DNA of 27,036 nt from Euryarchaeota archaeon UBA258 (lineage in GTDB: Archaea > Thermoplasmatota > Poseidoniia > Poseidoniales > Poseidoniaceae), in NCBI GenBank assembly GCA_002502605.1, contig DAPR01000040.1, forward strand, positions 1 to 27,036, written 5' to 3'. Positions 16,139-23,340 of this stretch are shown piece after piece (the first letter of the stretch is position 1; each line of letters opens with the position of its first letter). The notes under the pieces are model-generated. The model saw only the letters and a program-made list of their open reading frames with translations. It did no database searches and had not been told where the DNA came from. Made by a program: the position numbers and the translations under genes.

Positions 16139-16387
16139 ATGGCGGATGAAGCAACAACACTCATCGCAAGGGACGAATCCTCCGGCAGAAGTTATCCAAT
16201 GTTCATTGAACGGCTTCTGTTCCTTGGTGCGATTGTGAGCTTTTTTTTCCTTCAACCAGTCGTGATGGAAACTGTTGATACTCCAACTTGGCTCGCAGCG
16301 ATCTCCGGTTGGTGCGTCTTGCCATTGCTGCTGATGCTGTCAACAGAACTTTTGGGGCGAATTTTGCAACGAACCCTTTCTGATTAA
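16139..16387 (+). CDS. Small two-helix membrane protein, unknown
   Basis: The 82-residue product has a polar N-terminus of about 20 residues followed by two hydrophobic helices, LLFLGAIVSFFFLQPVV and AAISGWCVLPLLLMLSTELL, with a short loop containing Asp and Pro between them. It starts 9 nt after the coiled-coil gene in the same direction and probably shares its transcript. It could anchor the Roadblock/coiled-coil proteins at the membrane, but that is only positional inference. Its stop is 2 nt from the end of the convergent membrane-protein gene. Confidence 0.6.
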   Translation: MADEATTLIARDESSGRSYPMFIERLLFLGAIVSFFFLQPVVMETVDTPTWLAAISGWCVLPLLLMLSTELLGRILQRTLSD

Positions 16388-16389
16388 AC

Positions 16390-17613
16390 TTAGATTTCAA
16401 CGAAATCCTTCGTTGCAGCAGCAGGTTGTGAAGGGCTTTCTCCACGCACGGAGTTAACAAGTCCCCAAACCCGCTCCCATGGGACAAAGAATCGCAACAA
16501 CGCCATGATGCTCAAAAACATCAGTGCTGAAATCACCAAACCATAGGTCAAGGACAATTCGATTGATTCTGAAATTTGCCCAGCCCACTGGCTTCCAGTG
16601 GATCCTTCAACGATGTCCAACAAGACACTATGGAATCCAAGTGCAACCATGGTTGCGATGCCAGTCAGACCTAGGAAACCAAAGGTATGCTTGAGGTGTG
16701 TGTTGAGCACATTGTCCATTTGGCGAACATACTCAGGGTCCCTCTTACACGATTCAGGGAGTCTGTAAGCGTACTCGAGGTAACGGATCACGCCGTATGA
16801 TGATTCTTGGAACACCATAATGAGCACGGCAATCATGATCAAAGCAAATTGTTCTTGGGTGACGAGCATCAGTCCGAACAAACCGATTGTGGGATCGGTA
16901 AATTGTGTTTCCACGGTGGCAAGCGCCTCACCATAAGAGCCAAGTTGCCCGTTGATGAGCGGGAACGCGAGGATTGCGTGAATGCCAAGGAACAGCAGCG
17001 TGAATCCAATGGACCAAGCAACGGAGCGTCTTGAGAGTCCCCATATTCCGCGGGTGCCCATGATGACCGGTAAGAGATAAATGAACAGAATCATCAATGA
17101 CATGATCATCAATAATGGCCATTCAAGGGTGGCGAGTTCCCCATCATCTGGAAGTCGTAGGTCGAAGGAAGTTAACATTCCAAAGCCCCATGAAACGATT
17201 AAGCGACCAACCAAAACGACGATCAAGGTGACGATGAAACCGAGTTTGATTCGTTGCTGTGTCTTTGAAGTTTGGAAGGCAAGGAATGCCATGCTGCCAC
17301 CAAGAGACATGCCGAGGATGAGCGGTACAGAGAACCGTCCAAGGCCGGTGTTTCCTTCACCCGTCAAGAAGTCTCCAATTGGCAATTGCTGGCCAATGAG
17401 CACTTCAATCGTATCGAACAGCATGGTGTGGTCGATTGAGCCTACAACATAGGTTGAGACCACTTCAAGGTACATCCCGACCAAAGCCACTGTTGCTATG
17501 ACCTGAAGGGCAATGATTTGCCATTGCTTTCGTAGCAATTTGAGATGAAGTGTTCTCGGGCGGTATTCTCCGCCGACGGTGACGTCCCGTTGTAGACCAA
17601 CATCATCAGCCAT
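16390..17613 (-). CDS. Eight-helix membrane protein in DUF58 operon, unknown
   Basis: The 407-residue product has about eight hydrophobic helices, near residues 33-58, 93-112, 121-145, 163-187, 198-220, 244-270, 315-340 and 355-380, with both ends predicted cytoplasmic. No family is recognised. It is the third gene of a minus-strand operon: its ATG lies 1 nt past the DUF58 stop, and AGGGGGT within the end of the DUF58 gene gives a ribosome-binding site about 6 nt upstream, implying coupled translation. In many prokaryotes DUF58 genes travel with large polytopic proteins (for example DUF4129 or transglutaminase-like proteins) and a MoxR ATPase; this protein occupies the polytopic position but shows no transglutaminase motif. 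Its role with DUF58 is inferred from context. Confidence 0.7.
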   Translation of the reverse strand: MADDVGLQRDVTVGGEYRPRTLHLKLLRKQWQIIALQVIATVALVGMYLEVVSTYVVGSIDHTMLFDTIEVLIGQQLPIGDFLTGEGNTGLGRFSVPLILGMSLGGSMAFLAFQTSKTQQRIKLGFIVTLIVVLVGRLIVSWGFGMLTSFDLRLPDDGELATLEWPLLMIMSLMILFIYLLPVIMGTRGIWGLSRRSVAWSIGFTLLFLGIHAILAFPLINGQLGSYGEALATVETQFTDPTIGLFGLMLVTQEQFALIMIAVLIMVFQESSYGVIRYLEYAYRLPESCKRDPEYVRQMDNVLNTHLKHTFGFLGLTGIATMVALGFHSVLLDIVEGSTGSQWAGQISESIELSLTYGLVISALMFLSIMALLRFFVPWERVWGLVNSVRGESPSQPAAATKDFVEI

Positions 17614-17614
17614 C

Positions 17615-18871
17615 TCAGTACCCCCTTACCTGCATCAACGCTTGAGACAAATCCATGTCTGGCATCCAGTCAATGACTTGTGCGCCGGATCCTGCTAACG
17701 TGGTGAGTCTGTTTTGTCGTTCGAGCTTGAGCACTTCATAGGACATGCGTGGAATACGACTTACAAGTCGCTCGAAATCAATGCTTGACGGTGAAAGAAC
17801 GGTCACTTCGTGGCCTCGGCCAACAAGATCACGAATGGCCGCAGGCACTGTTCCGTCACCTTCACACGAGGAGATGACGAACACCGGACTACCGCGGCTG
17901 AAGCGGCCGCTGAGGGAGTTTGTCACCGCTTGCAGTGGCATGGCCCCTTTAGGCGATACGCCAGCAAGGGCGCTGAGGATCTTGAAGTACTGCTTGTCGC
18001 CGGTGTCTGGAGGCAAGTAGGATAACTTTTCATCGAAAATGGCTAAAGCAACGGAATCTCTTCGCTTGAGGAAGAAAGCAGCAAGGCTGGCTGCGGACAC
18101 CGTACCCATTTCGAGTGGGTTCTTCAAAACGGTTCCAATTCTTGAGATGTCCCGGCTGTCAAGCAATAAGTAGAGATCAGTAACTGCGTCTCTGCACTTT
18201 TCGTTGACCATGAGTTCACCGGTCCGAGCAAATGCCTTCCAATTGATGTTCTTGAACGGGTCGCCAGGGACGTATTCCCTCAAGGAGTAAAATTCTGAAC
18301 CTTGGCCAGGTGTGCGAAGGGTTGTTGCACCTGTGTACATCTTTGGTGTTCGAGAGCGCAAGAAAGCCTCCTCAACTTCCTTGATTTGCGGGAAGATCAC
18401 GATGTCGCTGTGGTGGTCGACGTACATCTCATCGACACCGAGGTTGAATGTGTTGCGTGAACGCAACGAAACAGGACCGATGGAATAGTGACCACGAAGC
18501 GGGCATCGCAACACATAGCGGATTCGTGCGCTTTCCCCTGGCTTGAGGTTCAGCCGCATTTGATTGAGTCCACTTCTCAACTTCATTTCGTGAGGAATGT
18601 TGTCGTACACCTCCAACAGCTGTGTGTTTCTGTTTGAGCGATTGGTCACCAGCAGTTCGACATAGAGGTCGTCGCCCTTGTACAGGTTGTCTGCAGAGAG
18701 CGTGCGTTGAACCTCAACTTCACCGTGCCCGGAAATCCATGAGTTGACAACGATGAAGGCGACAAATGTCAGCCCAAGAATCATCATTTGGAGGTTTGAA
18801 ATCATCATGCCGATCAGCACGAGCGCAATACCCCCGGTGAATGTGAATGAAGCCTTACGAGTCCACATCAT
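17615..18871 (-). CDS. DUF58 domain protein
   Basis: The 418-residue product opens with two adjacent hydrophobic helices (about residues 10-45), then a beta-rich segment (residues 50-165) with SIGPVSLRSRNTFNLG at 130-145. The DUF58 hallmark YVPGDPFKNINWKAFARTG follows at 200-218. Downstream it has the start of a von Willebrand A-like fold (TDLYLLLDSRDISR). DUF58 proteins are usually co-encoded with MoxR AAA+ ATPases and are thought to act in assembly or activation of membrane or envelope complexes. Two ATGs lie in tandem (18871 and 18868) after GAGGTGA; either could be used. It starts 6 nt after the upstream gene and ends 1 nt before the downstream one, so it is in an operon. No MoxR gene is present in this window. 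Confidence 0.88.
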   Translation of the reverse strand: MMWTRKASFTFTGGIALVLIGMMISNLQMMILGLTFVAFIVVNSWISGHGEVEVQRTLSADNLYKGDDLYVELLVTNRSNRNTQLLEVYDNIPHEMKLRSGLNQMRLNLKPGESARIRYVLRCPLRGHYSIGPVSLRSRNTFNLGVDEMYVDHHSDIVIFPQIKEVEEAFLRSRTPKMYTGATTLRTPGQGSEFYSLREYVPGDPFKNINWKAFARTGELMVNEKCRDAVTDLYLLLDSRDISRIGTVLKNPLEMGTVSAASLAAFFLKRRDSVALAIFDEKLSYLPPDTGDKQYFKILSALAGVSPKGAMPLQAVTNSLSGRFSRGSPVFVISSCEGDGTVPAAIRDLVGRGHEVTVLSPSSIDFERLVSRIPRMSYEVLKLERQNRLTTLAGSGAQVIDWMPDMDLSQALMQVRGY

Positions 18872-18877
18872 CTCACC

Positions 18878-20485
18878 TCAGGTTCTGCCCCACGCTTTGA
18901 TTCGTTTTACCACCGCTACGGTTTGTTCCAGTGAGTATTTACTGGGTTCAATGGCGAACTTAGCCAACACTGGGTCGTTGATGAGGGCGACGAGATCCTT
19001 TGCCGGCATGGCATGGAACTCTTCTCGAGTCAGTCCGTTTTGGTTGCGGACTTTGGAGAGGAACACCTGGCGAATCTTATCGCTCTTGGCGTAATATGTG
19101 TACCGATTGGCATCACCAAACCCGTAGTAGATGATGCTGAAGACGTGGCGCCATGGCTCTGGATCTCGCTTCTTCAACAACACGGCTTCGAAGGTGACGA
19201 ACAGAACCAAGAAGAGCAAGAGCATAGCCAGTCCTTCTCCGGTAAAGTACACCAAAAGGAAGTACACTGTGTTGTAGGAATCAGCGAGAAGTGCGTTTTG
19301 AGGGTGACGTGATTCGTCAAAAATAACCATCGCCGTTTCTGATGCCTGCCCAATTTCGGTGGGGTCAGAAGACATCACTGCTTCTGCGATGAAGTCCATG
19401 GCCCACTTGCGATTGTCGTTTGCAGGAATGGTCTTGTTGGTTGGACCATACTCACCCTCATTGAATCCTTCATAATCGTACATGGCGTTGATCAGCGCCG
19501 AGCCATCGGCCATGAAGACGATTCGCCCTCCATCATTGGGGTCGCATGTGCTTCGAGCGCATGCTTCGAAACTGAGGTTGAATTGGCCCCACAAATCAGG
19601 CGTTTCGGAATTTTGTTCGTTACCAACCCAAATTTCACCGTCGCCGTTAACGTCAACGGTTGCTTCGTTGCTGGTCACTGCCCGAACTGAAACATCTGGC
19701 AGTGCACCGATGGTGCCAGGAATGAGTTCTAAGGCGGTGATGTCGTTGAGAAGCATTTGGTAGGTGGCGTTGTACTGAATTTCACCTGCGGTCCAGTGTT
19801 GGGCGCACAAGCCAGCGTCTTCGATTGCCATGGTTTGCCCGTCGAGGATGCTGCACGGGTGTTCACCTTCTCCAAGGTTCCCGCTCCAGCGGTCGTGCAC
19901 GGAGATGGTGGTGTCGTCAAGGACGCTACCATTCATGCCACAAGGTGTCGCTTGAACGCACATCCAAATGAAGTTGTAATCCAATTCCTCAACATAGGTT
20001 GTGTCATAGAGTTGGTAACCGGTGTAACGCACTCCAAAGGCCTCGGCAATGGTGCCTGCGAATCCATAGTCATCGAGGACCAATGCTGTTCCTCCTGCTT
20101 CCACAAATTCAACGATAGCATCAATTTCAGAGGGGGAGTATCCGTCATCAGCAGCGATTGTGATGAACCCGTCCTCATCAAATTGAGGCAGAGAGAGCGT
20201 GTCCCGTTCAACGCCTGCAACGATGTAAGTCGTGTTGCGAGGATCTTCAATGTCCGCGAGAAGCAACGGGCTGCTGACCAAGGAACTGGTTTTGATTCCA
20301 GCGTCTTTCAAATCGGCCCTGAATGCTGACATGTCGTCCCAATCATCGTCGTAGGCGGACAATTGATTGGTGTTGGAAAGGTTGACAAAATTCAACAAAA
20401 CAGTAAGCAAAAGCAAAGACATCACAAACCAAAACGCGGCTTGAAGACCGATTCGTCGGTAGTTGAAGTTGCGGTCGCTAAACAT
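18878..20485 (-). CDS. DUF4350-like membrane protein with extracytoplasmic domain
   Basis: The 535-residue product has an N-terminal helix (about residues 13-33), a large outside domain, a second helix near residues 415-445 (VYFLLVYFTGEGLAMLLLFLVLF) and a cytoplasmic tail of about 90 residues. The outside domain begins with a GATase-like DUF4350 pattern: FRADLKDAGIKTSSL, then YIVAGVERDTLSL and IVEFVEAGGTALVLDDYG. An extra segment (about 175-320) carries several cysteines (CVQATPC, PCSIL, GLCAQHW, CARSTC) that could form disulfides, plus many possible glycosylation sequons. It is the first gene of the operon with DUF58 and an eight-helix protein. Such trios usually also have MoxR. The role is probably assembly or quality control of envelope complexes, an inference from that association. 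Confidence 0.7.
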   Translation of the reverse strand: MFSDRNFNYRRIGLQAAFWFVMSLLLLTVLLNFVNLSNTNQLSAYDDDWDDMSAFRADLKDAGIKTSSLVSSPLLLADIEDPRNTTYIVAGVERDTLSLPQFDEDGFITIAADDGYSPSEIDAIVEFVEAGGTALVLDDYGFAGTIAEAFGVRYTGYQLYDTTYVEELDYNFIWMCVQATPCGMNGSVLDDTTISVHDRWSGNLGEGEHPCSILDGQTMAIEDAGLCAQHWTAGEIQYNATYQMLLNDITALELIPGTIGALPDVSVRAVTSNEATVDVNGDGEIWVGNEQNSETPDLWGQFNLSFEACARSTCDPNDGGRIVFMADGSALINAMYDYEGFNEGEYGPTNKTIPANDNRKWAMDFIAEAVMSSDPTEIGQASETAMVIFDESRHPQNALLADSYNTVYFLLVYFTGEGLAMLLLFLVLFVTFEAVLLKKRDPEPWRHVFSIIYYGFGDANRYTYYAKSDKIRQVFLSKVRNQNGLTREEFHAMPAKDLVALINDPVLAKFAIEPSKYSLEQTVAVVKRIKAWGRT

Positions 20486-20509
20486 AAGGGGGCCAACTGG
20501 AGCGAGATT

Positions 20510-20535
20510 CCGACGCGAGGACGCCCTCGCATCGG
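20510..20535 (-). promoter_or_regulatory. Leader hairpin upstream of the DUF4350-DUF58 operon
   Basis: Read on the minus strand, CCGATGCGAGG and CCTCGCGTCGG form an 11-pair stem around a GCGT loop, 24 nt before the first start codon of the operon. The single imperfect position is a G-U wobble in the minus-strand RNA but a C-A mismatch on the plus strand, which supports it as an RNA structure of this operon's leader. Confidence 0.5.
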
Positions 20536-20585
20536 TTTAGAAGGTTGTGACTGCTTGTCAAACAAATGCTCAACCATGATGATCC

Positions 20586-20592
20586 AAAAAAA
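20586..20592 (-). terminator. T7 tract after the PRC-barrel gene, possible terminator
   Basis: Seven consecutive T on the minus strand stand about 30 nt downstream of the PRC-barrel stop codon. Archaeal RNA polymerase often terminates at such T-runs without a hairpin. It could end the cdc48-PRC transcript before the next minus-strand operon begins. Confidence 0.4.
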
Positions 20593-20622
20593 CCTGATAA
20601 ATCTCGGACAATGTGGGTTTTA

Positions 20623-20862
20623 CTAGCGTTTAAGGTGTATTTTAGCCGCTATGCGGTTGATTTCTTCCACGGGGATTTGAATCAAGCCGTCATGCATCTC
20701 CCAAGGCAGTTTTGAGACGTCAATGTCGTTCTCAATTTTGACCCTCAACGCAAGGATAGAGCCCGTTGGGGTGTCAAAGACGACGTCTTTTAATTCGCCC
20801 AATCGTTCTTGGTGTGAGTCAACAACATCCCTGCCGATGATCTCTCTTGCGAAAATTGCCAC
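20623..20862 (-). CDS. PRC-barrel domain protein
   Basis: The 79-residue product is a single PRC-barrel: VDSHQERLGELKDVVFD (residues 15-31), then a beta-rich segment with TGSILALRVKIE and a final helix HDGLIQIPVEEINRIAAKI. Archaeal free-standing PRC-barrel proteins are common, and some have been tied to cell division (CdpB-type) or to RNA metabolism; which group this one belongs to is not clear. The start is GTG at 20862, set by AAGGAGGG at 8 nt spacing. It lies 71 nt downstream of cdc48 in the same direction and may be co-transcribed or have its own promoter. A T-run follows its stop. Confidence 0.82.
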   Translation of the reverse strand: MAIFAREIIGRDVVDSHQERLGELKDVVFDTPTGSILALRVKIENDIDVSKLPWEMHDGLIQIPVEEINRIAAKIHLKR

Positions 20863-20870
20863 GGATTTGA

Positions 20871-20878
20871 CCCTCCTT
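20871..20878 (-). promoter_or_regulatory. Strong ribosome-binding site for a GTG start
   Basis: AAGGAGGG on the minus strand lies 8 nt before the GTG at 20862. It decides the non-ATG start of the PRC-barrel gene and shows that this organism uses Shine-Dalgarno initiation. Confidence 0.65.
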
Positions 20879-20933
20879 CTGTGACCTTCCCAATATGTGC
20901 CGCATCATGAATGCGTCGCCTGCAATGCAAGCA

Positions 20934-23162
20934 TCACATTGATTCCATGCCAAAACTCGTGTCGCGGTTGCGCTTGATGTTTGACAAACCACTTGTGAGT
21001 CTAGTTTCCATCTTCTGATAGTAGTCCAACATCTCGGGGGTGACGGTTGGTCGCACCCGCTTGATTGCTTCTTCGAAGTGTTTCTTGGTCACCTTCTTTT
21101 TGTTTGCCCGCATGCAGATAAGGGCAGCTTCTCTACAGACCGCTTCAACGTCAGCACCTGTGAATCCCTCGAGGCCACCGATGATGTCCTTCATGGAGAA
21201 TTTGGAGAGTGGCATACCTTCGCTGTGGATGTTGAAGATTGCTTCACGAGCGCCAAGGTCTGGCGGTGGAACGTGGAGCACTCGCTCAAAGCGACCGCTG
21301 CGAAGCAATGCGGGGTCGATCATCTCAGGCCTATTGGTTGCTGCAACGATAATGACACCATCAAGGGATTCGACACCATCCATGCTGGCAAGCAGTTGGT
21401 TCACCACGCGGTTTGAAACATCGCTGCCTGAGCCATCAGAGTTCGAGGAACGCATGCTTGCAATCGACTCAAATTCGTCGAGGAAGATAATCGCCGGTGC
21501 GGATTGCTTTGCCTTCTTGAAAATTTCTCGAATTGCTCGTTCGGATTCACCGACCCATTTCGAAATTAATTCGGGACCTTTGATGCTGATGAAGTTGGCT
21601 TGAGCCTCGTTCGCAATGGCTTTTGCAAGCAGCGTCTTTCCAGTACCAGGTGCACCAAAGAGAACGATGCCACGAGGTGGTTTAATGCCGAAGTGTTCGA
21701 AGAGTTCCGGTTGAGTCAATGGCCATTCAACAGATTCCTTCAATCGGTCCTTGACCTCTTCTAGGCCACCGACTTCTTCCCATGTGACTGCTGGGATTTC
21801 GACGTAAATTTCTCGCAGAGCGGATGGTTCAACGTCCTTGATCGCTTCTTTGAAGTCGTCCATTCGAACTTCCATCTTTTCCAGCACTTCTGGGGGGATC
21901 GTCTCCTCATCGAGTTCAATTTCTGGCAAGTATCGGCGAAGAGCCTTCATGGCCGCTTCACGAACAAGTGCGGCAAGATCAGCTCCGACAAAACCGTAGG
22001 TGTTGTCCAAGACCCAGTTGATTTCGAAATCCTCTGAGATTGGCATTTGACGGGTGTGGACATCCATAATCTCACTTCGCCCGTCACGGTCTGGCACTCC
22101 AATTTCGATTTCCCGGTCGAATCGGCCAGGTCGGCGTAGGGCGGGGTCGAGTGCGTCTCGTCGGTTTGTGGCGCCGATGACAACCACGTTATCGCGTCCT
22201 TGCATGCCATCCATGAGGGTCAGCATCTGAGCCACGACGCGTCGTTCAACTTCACCACTGACGTCTTCACGCTTGGGGCAGATCGAATCGATTTCGTCGA
22301 TGAAGATGATTGCGGGTGAGTTTTCTGCGGCTTCATCGAAAATCTCGCGCAGTTGCTTTTCTGATTCACCGTAATACTTTGAGATGATTTCAGGCCCGTT
22401 GATTGACTTAAAGTGAGCATTCACTTCGGTTGCAACTGCCTTTGCAATCATTGTTTTTCCTGTACCGGGAGGTCCATGCAGGAGAACACCCTTTGGTGGG
22501 TCGATGCCAAGACGACGGAACAGTTCAGGATGCTTGAGTGGCAGTTCAATCATTTCTCGAACCTTTTGCAGTTGCTGGCCGATACCGCCTACATCTTCGT
22601 AGGTGATGCCTTCGGATTGTCCAGCATCTTCATCATCAACGGTTTCGTCTTTGATGACAATGTCCGTGTCGTTGGTGACCTTGACAATCCCTTTGGGGAC
22701 GGTGTTCACCACTGCGAATGGCAAAGCCTCAGCGAAGAGGGTCATTCCGGGGATGAAGATGCGGTCGCCTTGAACGACAGGGCGCTTCGAGAGTCCTCGG
22801 CGAGCAAAGCCTTCGATGCCCGGGCCAAACTTGACCTTCTGTTTGTTGGCCATCACTGGTGATAACACCAACTTCGTGCACTCTTTTGCTTCGACTTTTG
22901 AGACGGTGACTCGGTCCCCGAGACTAACGCCCGCATTTTTACGGATGATCCCATCGACTCGGATGATTTCCATCTTTGTGTCCTCTGGACGGCTGCGCCA
23001 GTAAATAGCGGCAGTTGAGCGCTTATCGCCCTTGATTTCGACGATGTCTCCTGGCTTGAGGCCCAGGTCATTTTCCCCCGAAATTCGAGCACGGCCGTGA
23101 CCGACATCAGAGGGGATCGCTTTTGCAACTCGCAAGGACATTGTCTTTTCATCTCCGGCCAT
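20934..23162 (-). CDS. cdc48: Cdc48/VAT-type double AAA+ ATPase
   Basis: The 742-residue product is an archaeal p97/VCP homologue, a hexameric unfoldase that extracts and unfolds proteins, often for the proteasome. The N-terminal Cdc48 N domain (about 1-180) includes [21 protein letters not shown]1 has Walker A GPPGTGKT at 230-237, KYYGESE at 262-268, Walker [11 protein letters not shown] at 285-294 and [20 protein letters not shown] at 331-350. D2 has GAPGTGKT at 503-510, KWVGESE at 535-541, [10 protein letters not shown] at 558-567 and [20 protein letters not shown] at 608-627. The D2 Walker B reads DEFES, where DEIDS/DEIDA is usual. The C-terminus ends FGMESM, without an obvious HbYX proteasome-docking motif. 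The start ATG at 23162 has a TTTAAA box about 37 nt upstream. It is divergent from the aldehyde dehydrogenase gene. Confidence 0.95.
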   Translation of the reverse strand: MAGDEKTMSLRVAKAIPSDVGHGRARISGENDLGLKPGDIVEIKGDKRSTAAIYWRSRPEDTKMEIIRVDGIIRKNAGVSLGDRVTVSKVEAKECTKLVLSPVMANKQKVKFGPGIEGFARRGLSKRPVVQGDRIFIPGMTLFAEALPFAVVNTVPKGIVKVTNDTDIVIKDETVDDEDAGQSEGITYEDVGGIGQQLQKVREMIELPLKHPELFRRLGIDPPKGVLLHGPPGTGKTMIAKAVATEVNAHFKSINGPEIISKYYGESEKQLREIFDEAAENSPAIIFIDEIDSICPKREDVSGEVERRVVAQMLTLMDGMQGRDNVVVIGATNRRDALDPALRRPGRFDREIEIGVPDRDGRSEIMDVHTRQMPISEDFEINWVLDNTYGFVGADLAALVREAAMKALRRYLPEIELDEETIPPEVLEKMEVRMDDFKEAIKDVEPSALREIYVEIPAVTWEEVGGLEEVKDRLKESVEWPLTQPELFEHFGIKPPRGIVLFGAPGTGKTLLAKAIANEAQANFISIKGPELISKWVGESERAIREIFKKAKQSAPAIIFLDEFESIASMRSSNSDGSGSDVSNRVVNQLLASMDGVESLDGVIIVAATNRPEMIDPALLRSGRFERVLHVPPPDLGAREAIFNIHSEGMPLSKFSMKDIIGGLEGFTGADVEAVCREAALICMRANKKKVTKKHFEEAIKRVRPTVTPEMLDYYQKMETRLTSGLSNIKRNRDTSFGMESM

Positions 23163-23340
23163 TGTATCACTTCATTGGGATGCGTGGTCGAGTCCATTTA
23201 AACCTCAATTCCACGCCTCTCCCCCTTGTCTTCACGCCGACCCTCTTTTAACCTAATGTCGATTTTTCATGATTCTTGCTCCCTGAACCTCAACGCACTC
23301 GTTCCATCACTTTGAAGAAGGGAGTTTTGTTGGCCTGACC
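23163..23340. promoter_or_regulatory. Divergent promoter region between cdc48 and aldehyde dehydrogenase
   Basis: In this 178-base region the palindromic TTTAAA at 23197-23202 is well placed as a TATA box for cdc48, implying a very short leader of about 10 nt. For the plus-strand gene, CTTTTAACC at about 23245-23253 is a weaker candidate, giving a leader of about 65 nt. AAGGGAG near 23317-23323 is a purine run but is far from the ATG at 23341. Assignments are by eye. Confidence 0.4.

Noticed and set aside
20575..20600. ATGATGA followed by CTGA, resembling C and D' boxes of a guide RNA
   Set aside because: No second C'/D box pair or terminal stem is present at the required spacing, so a C/D box RNA is not supported.
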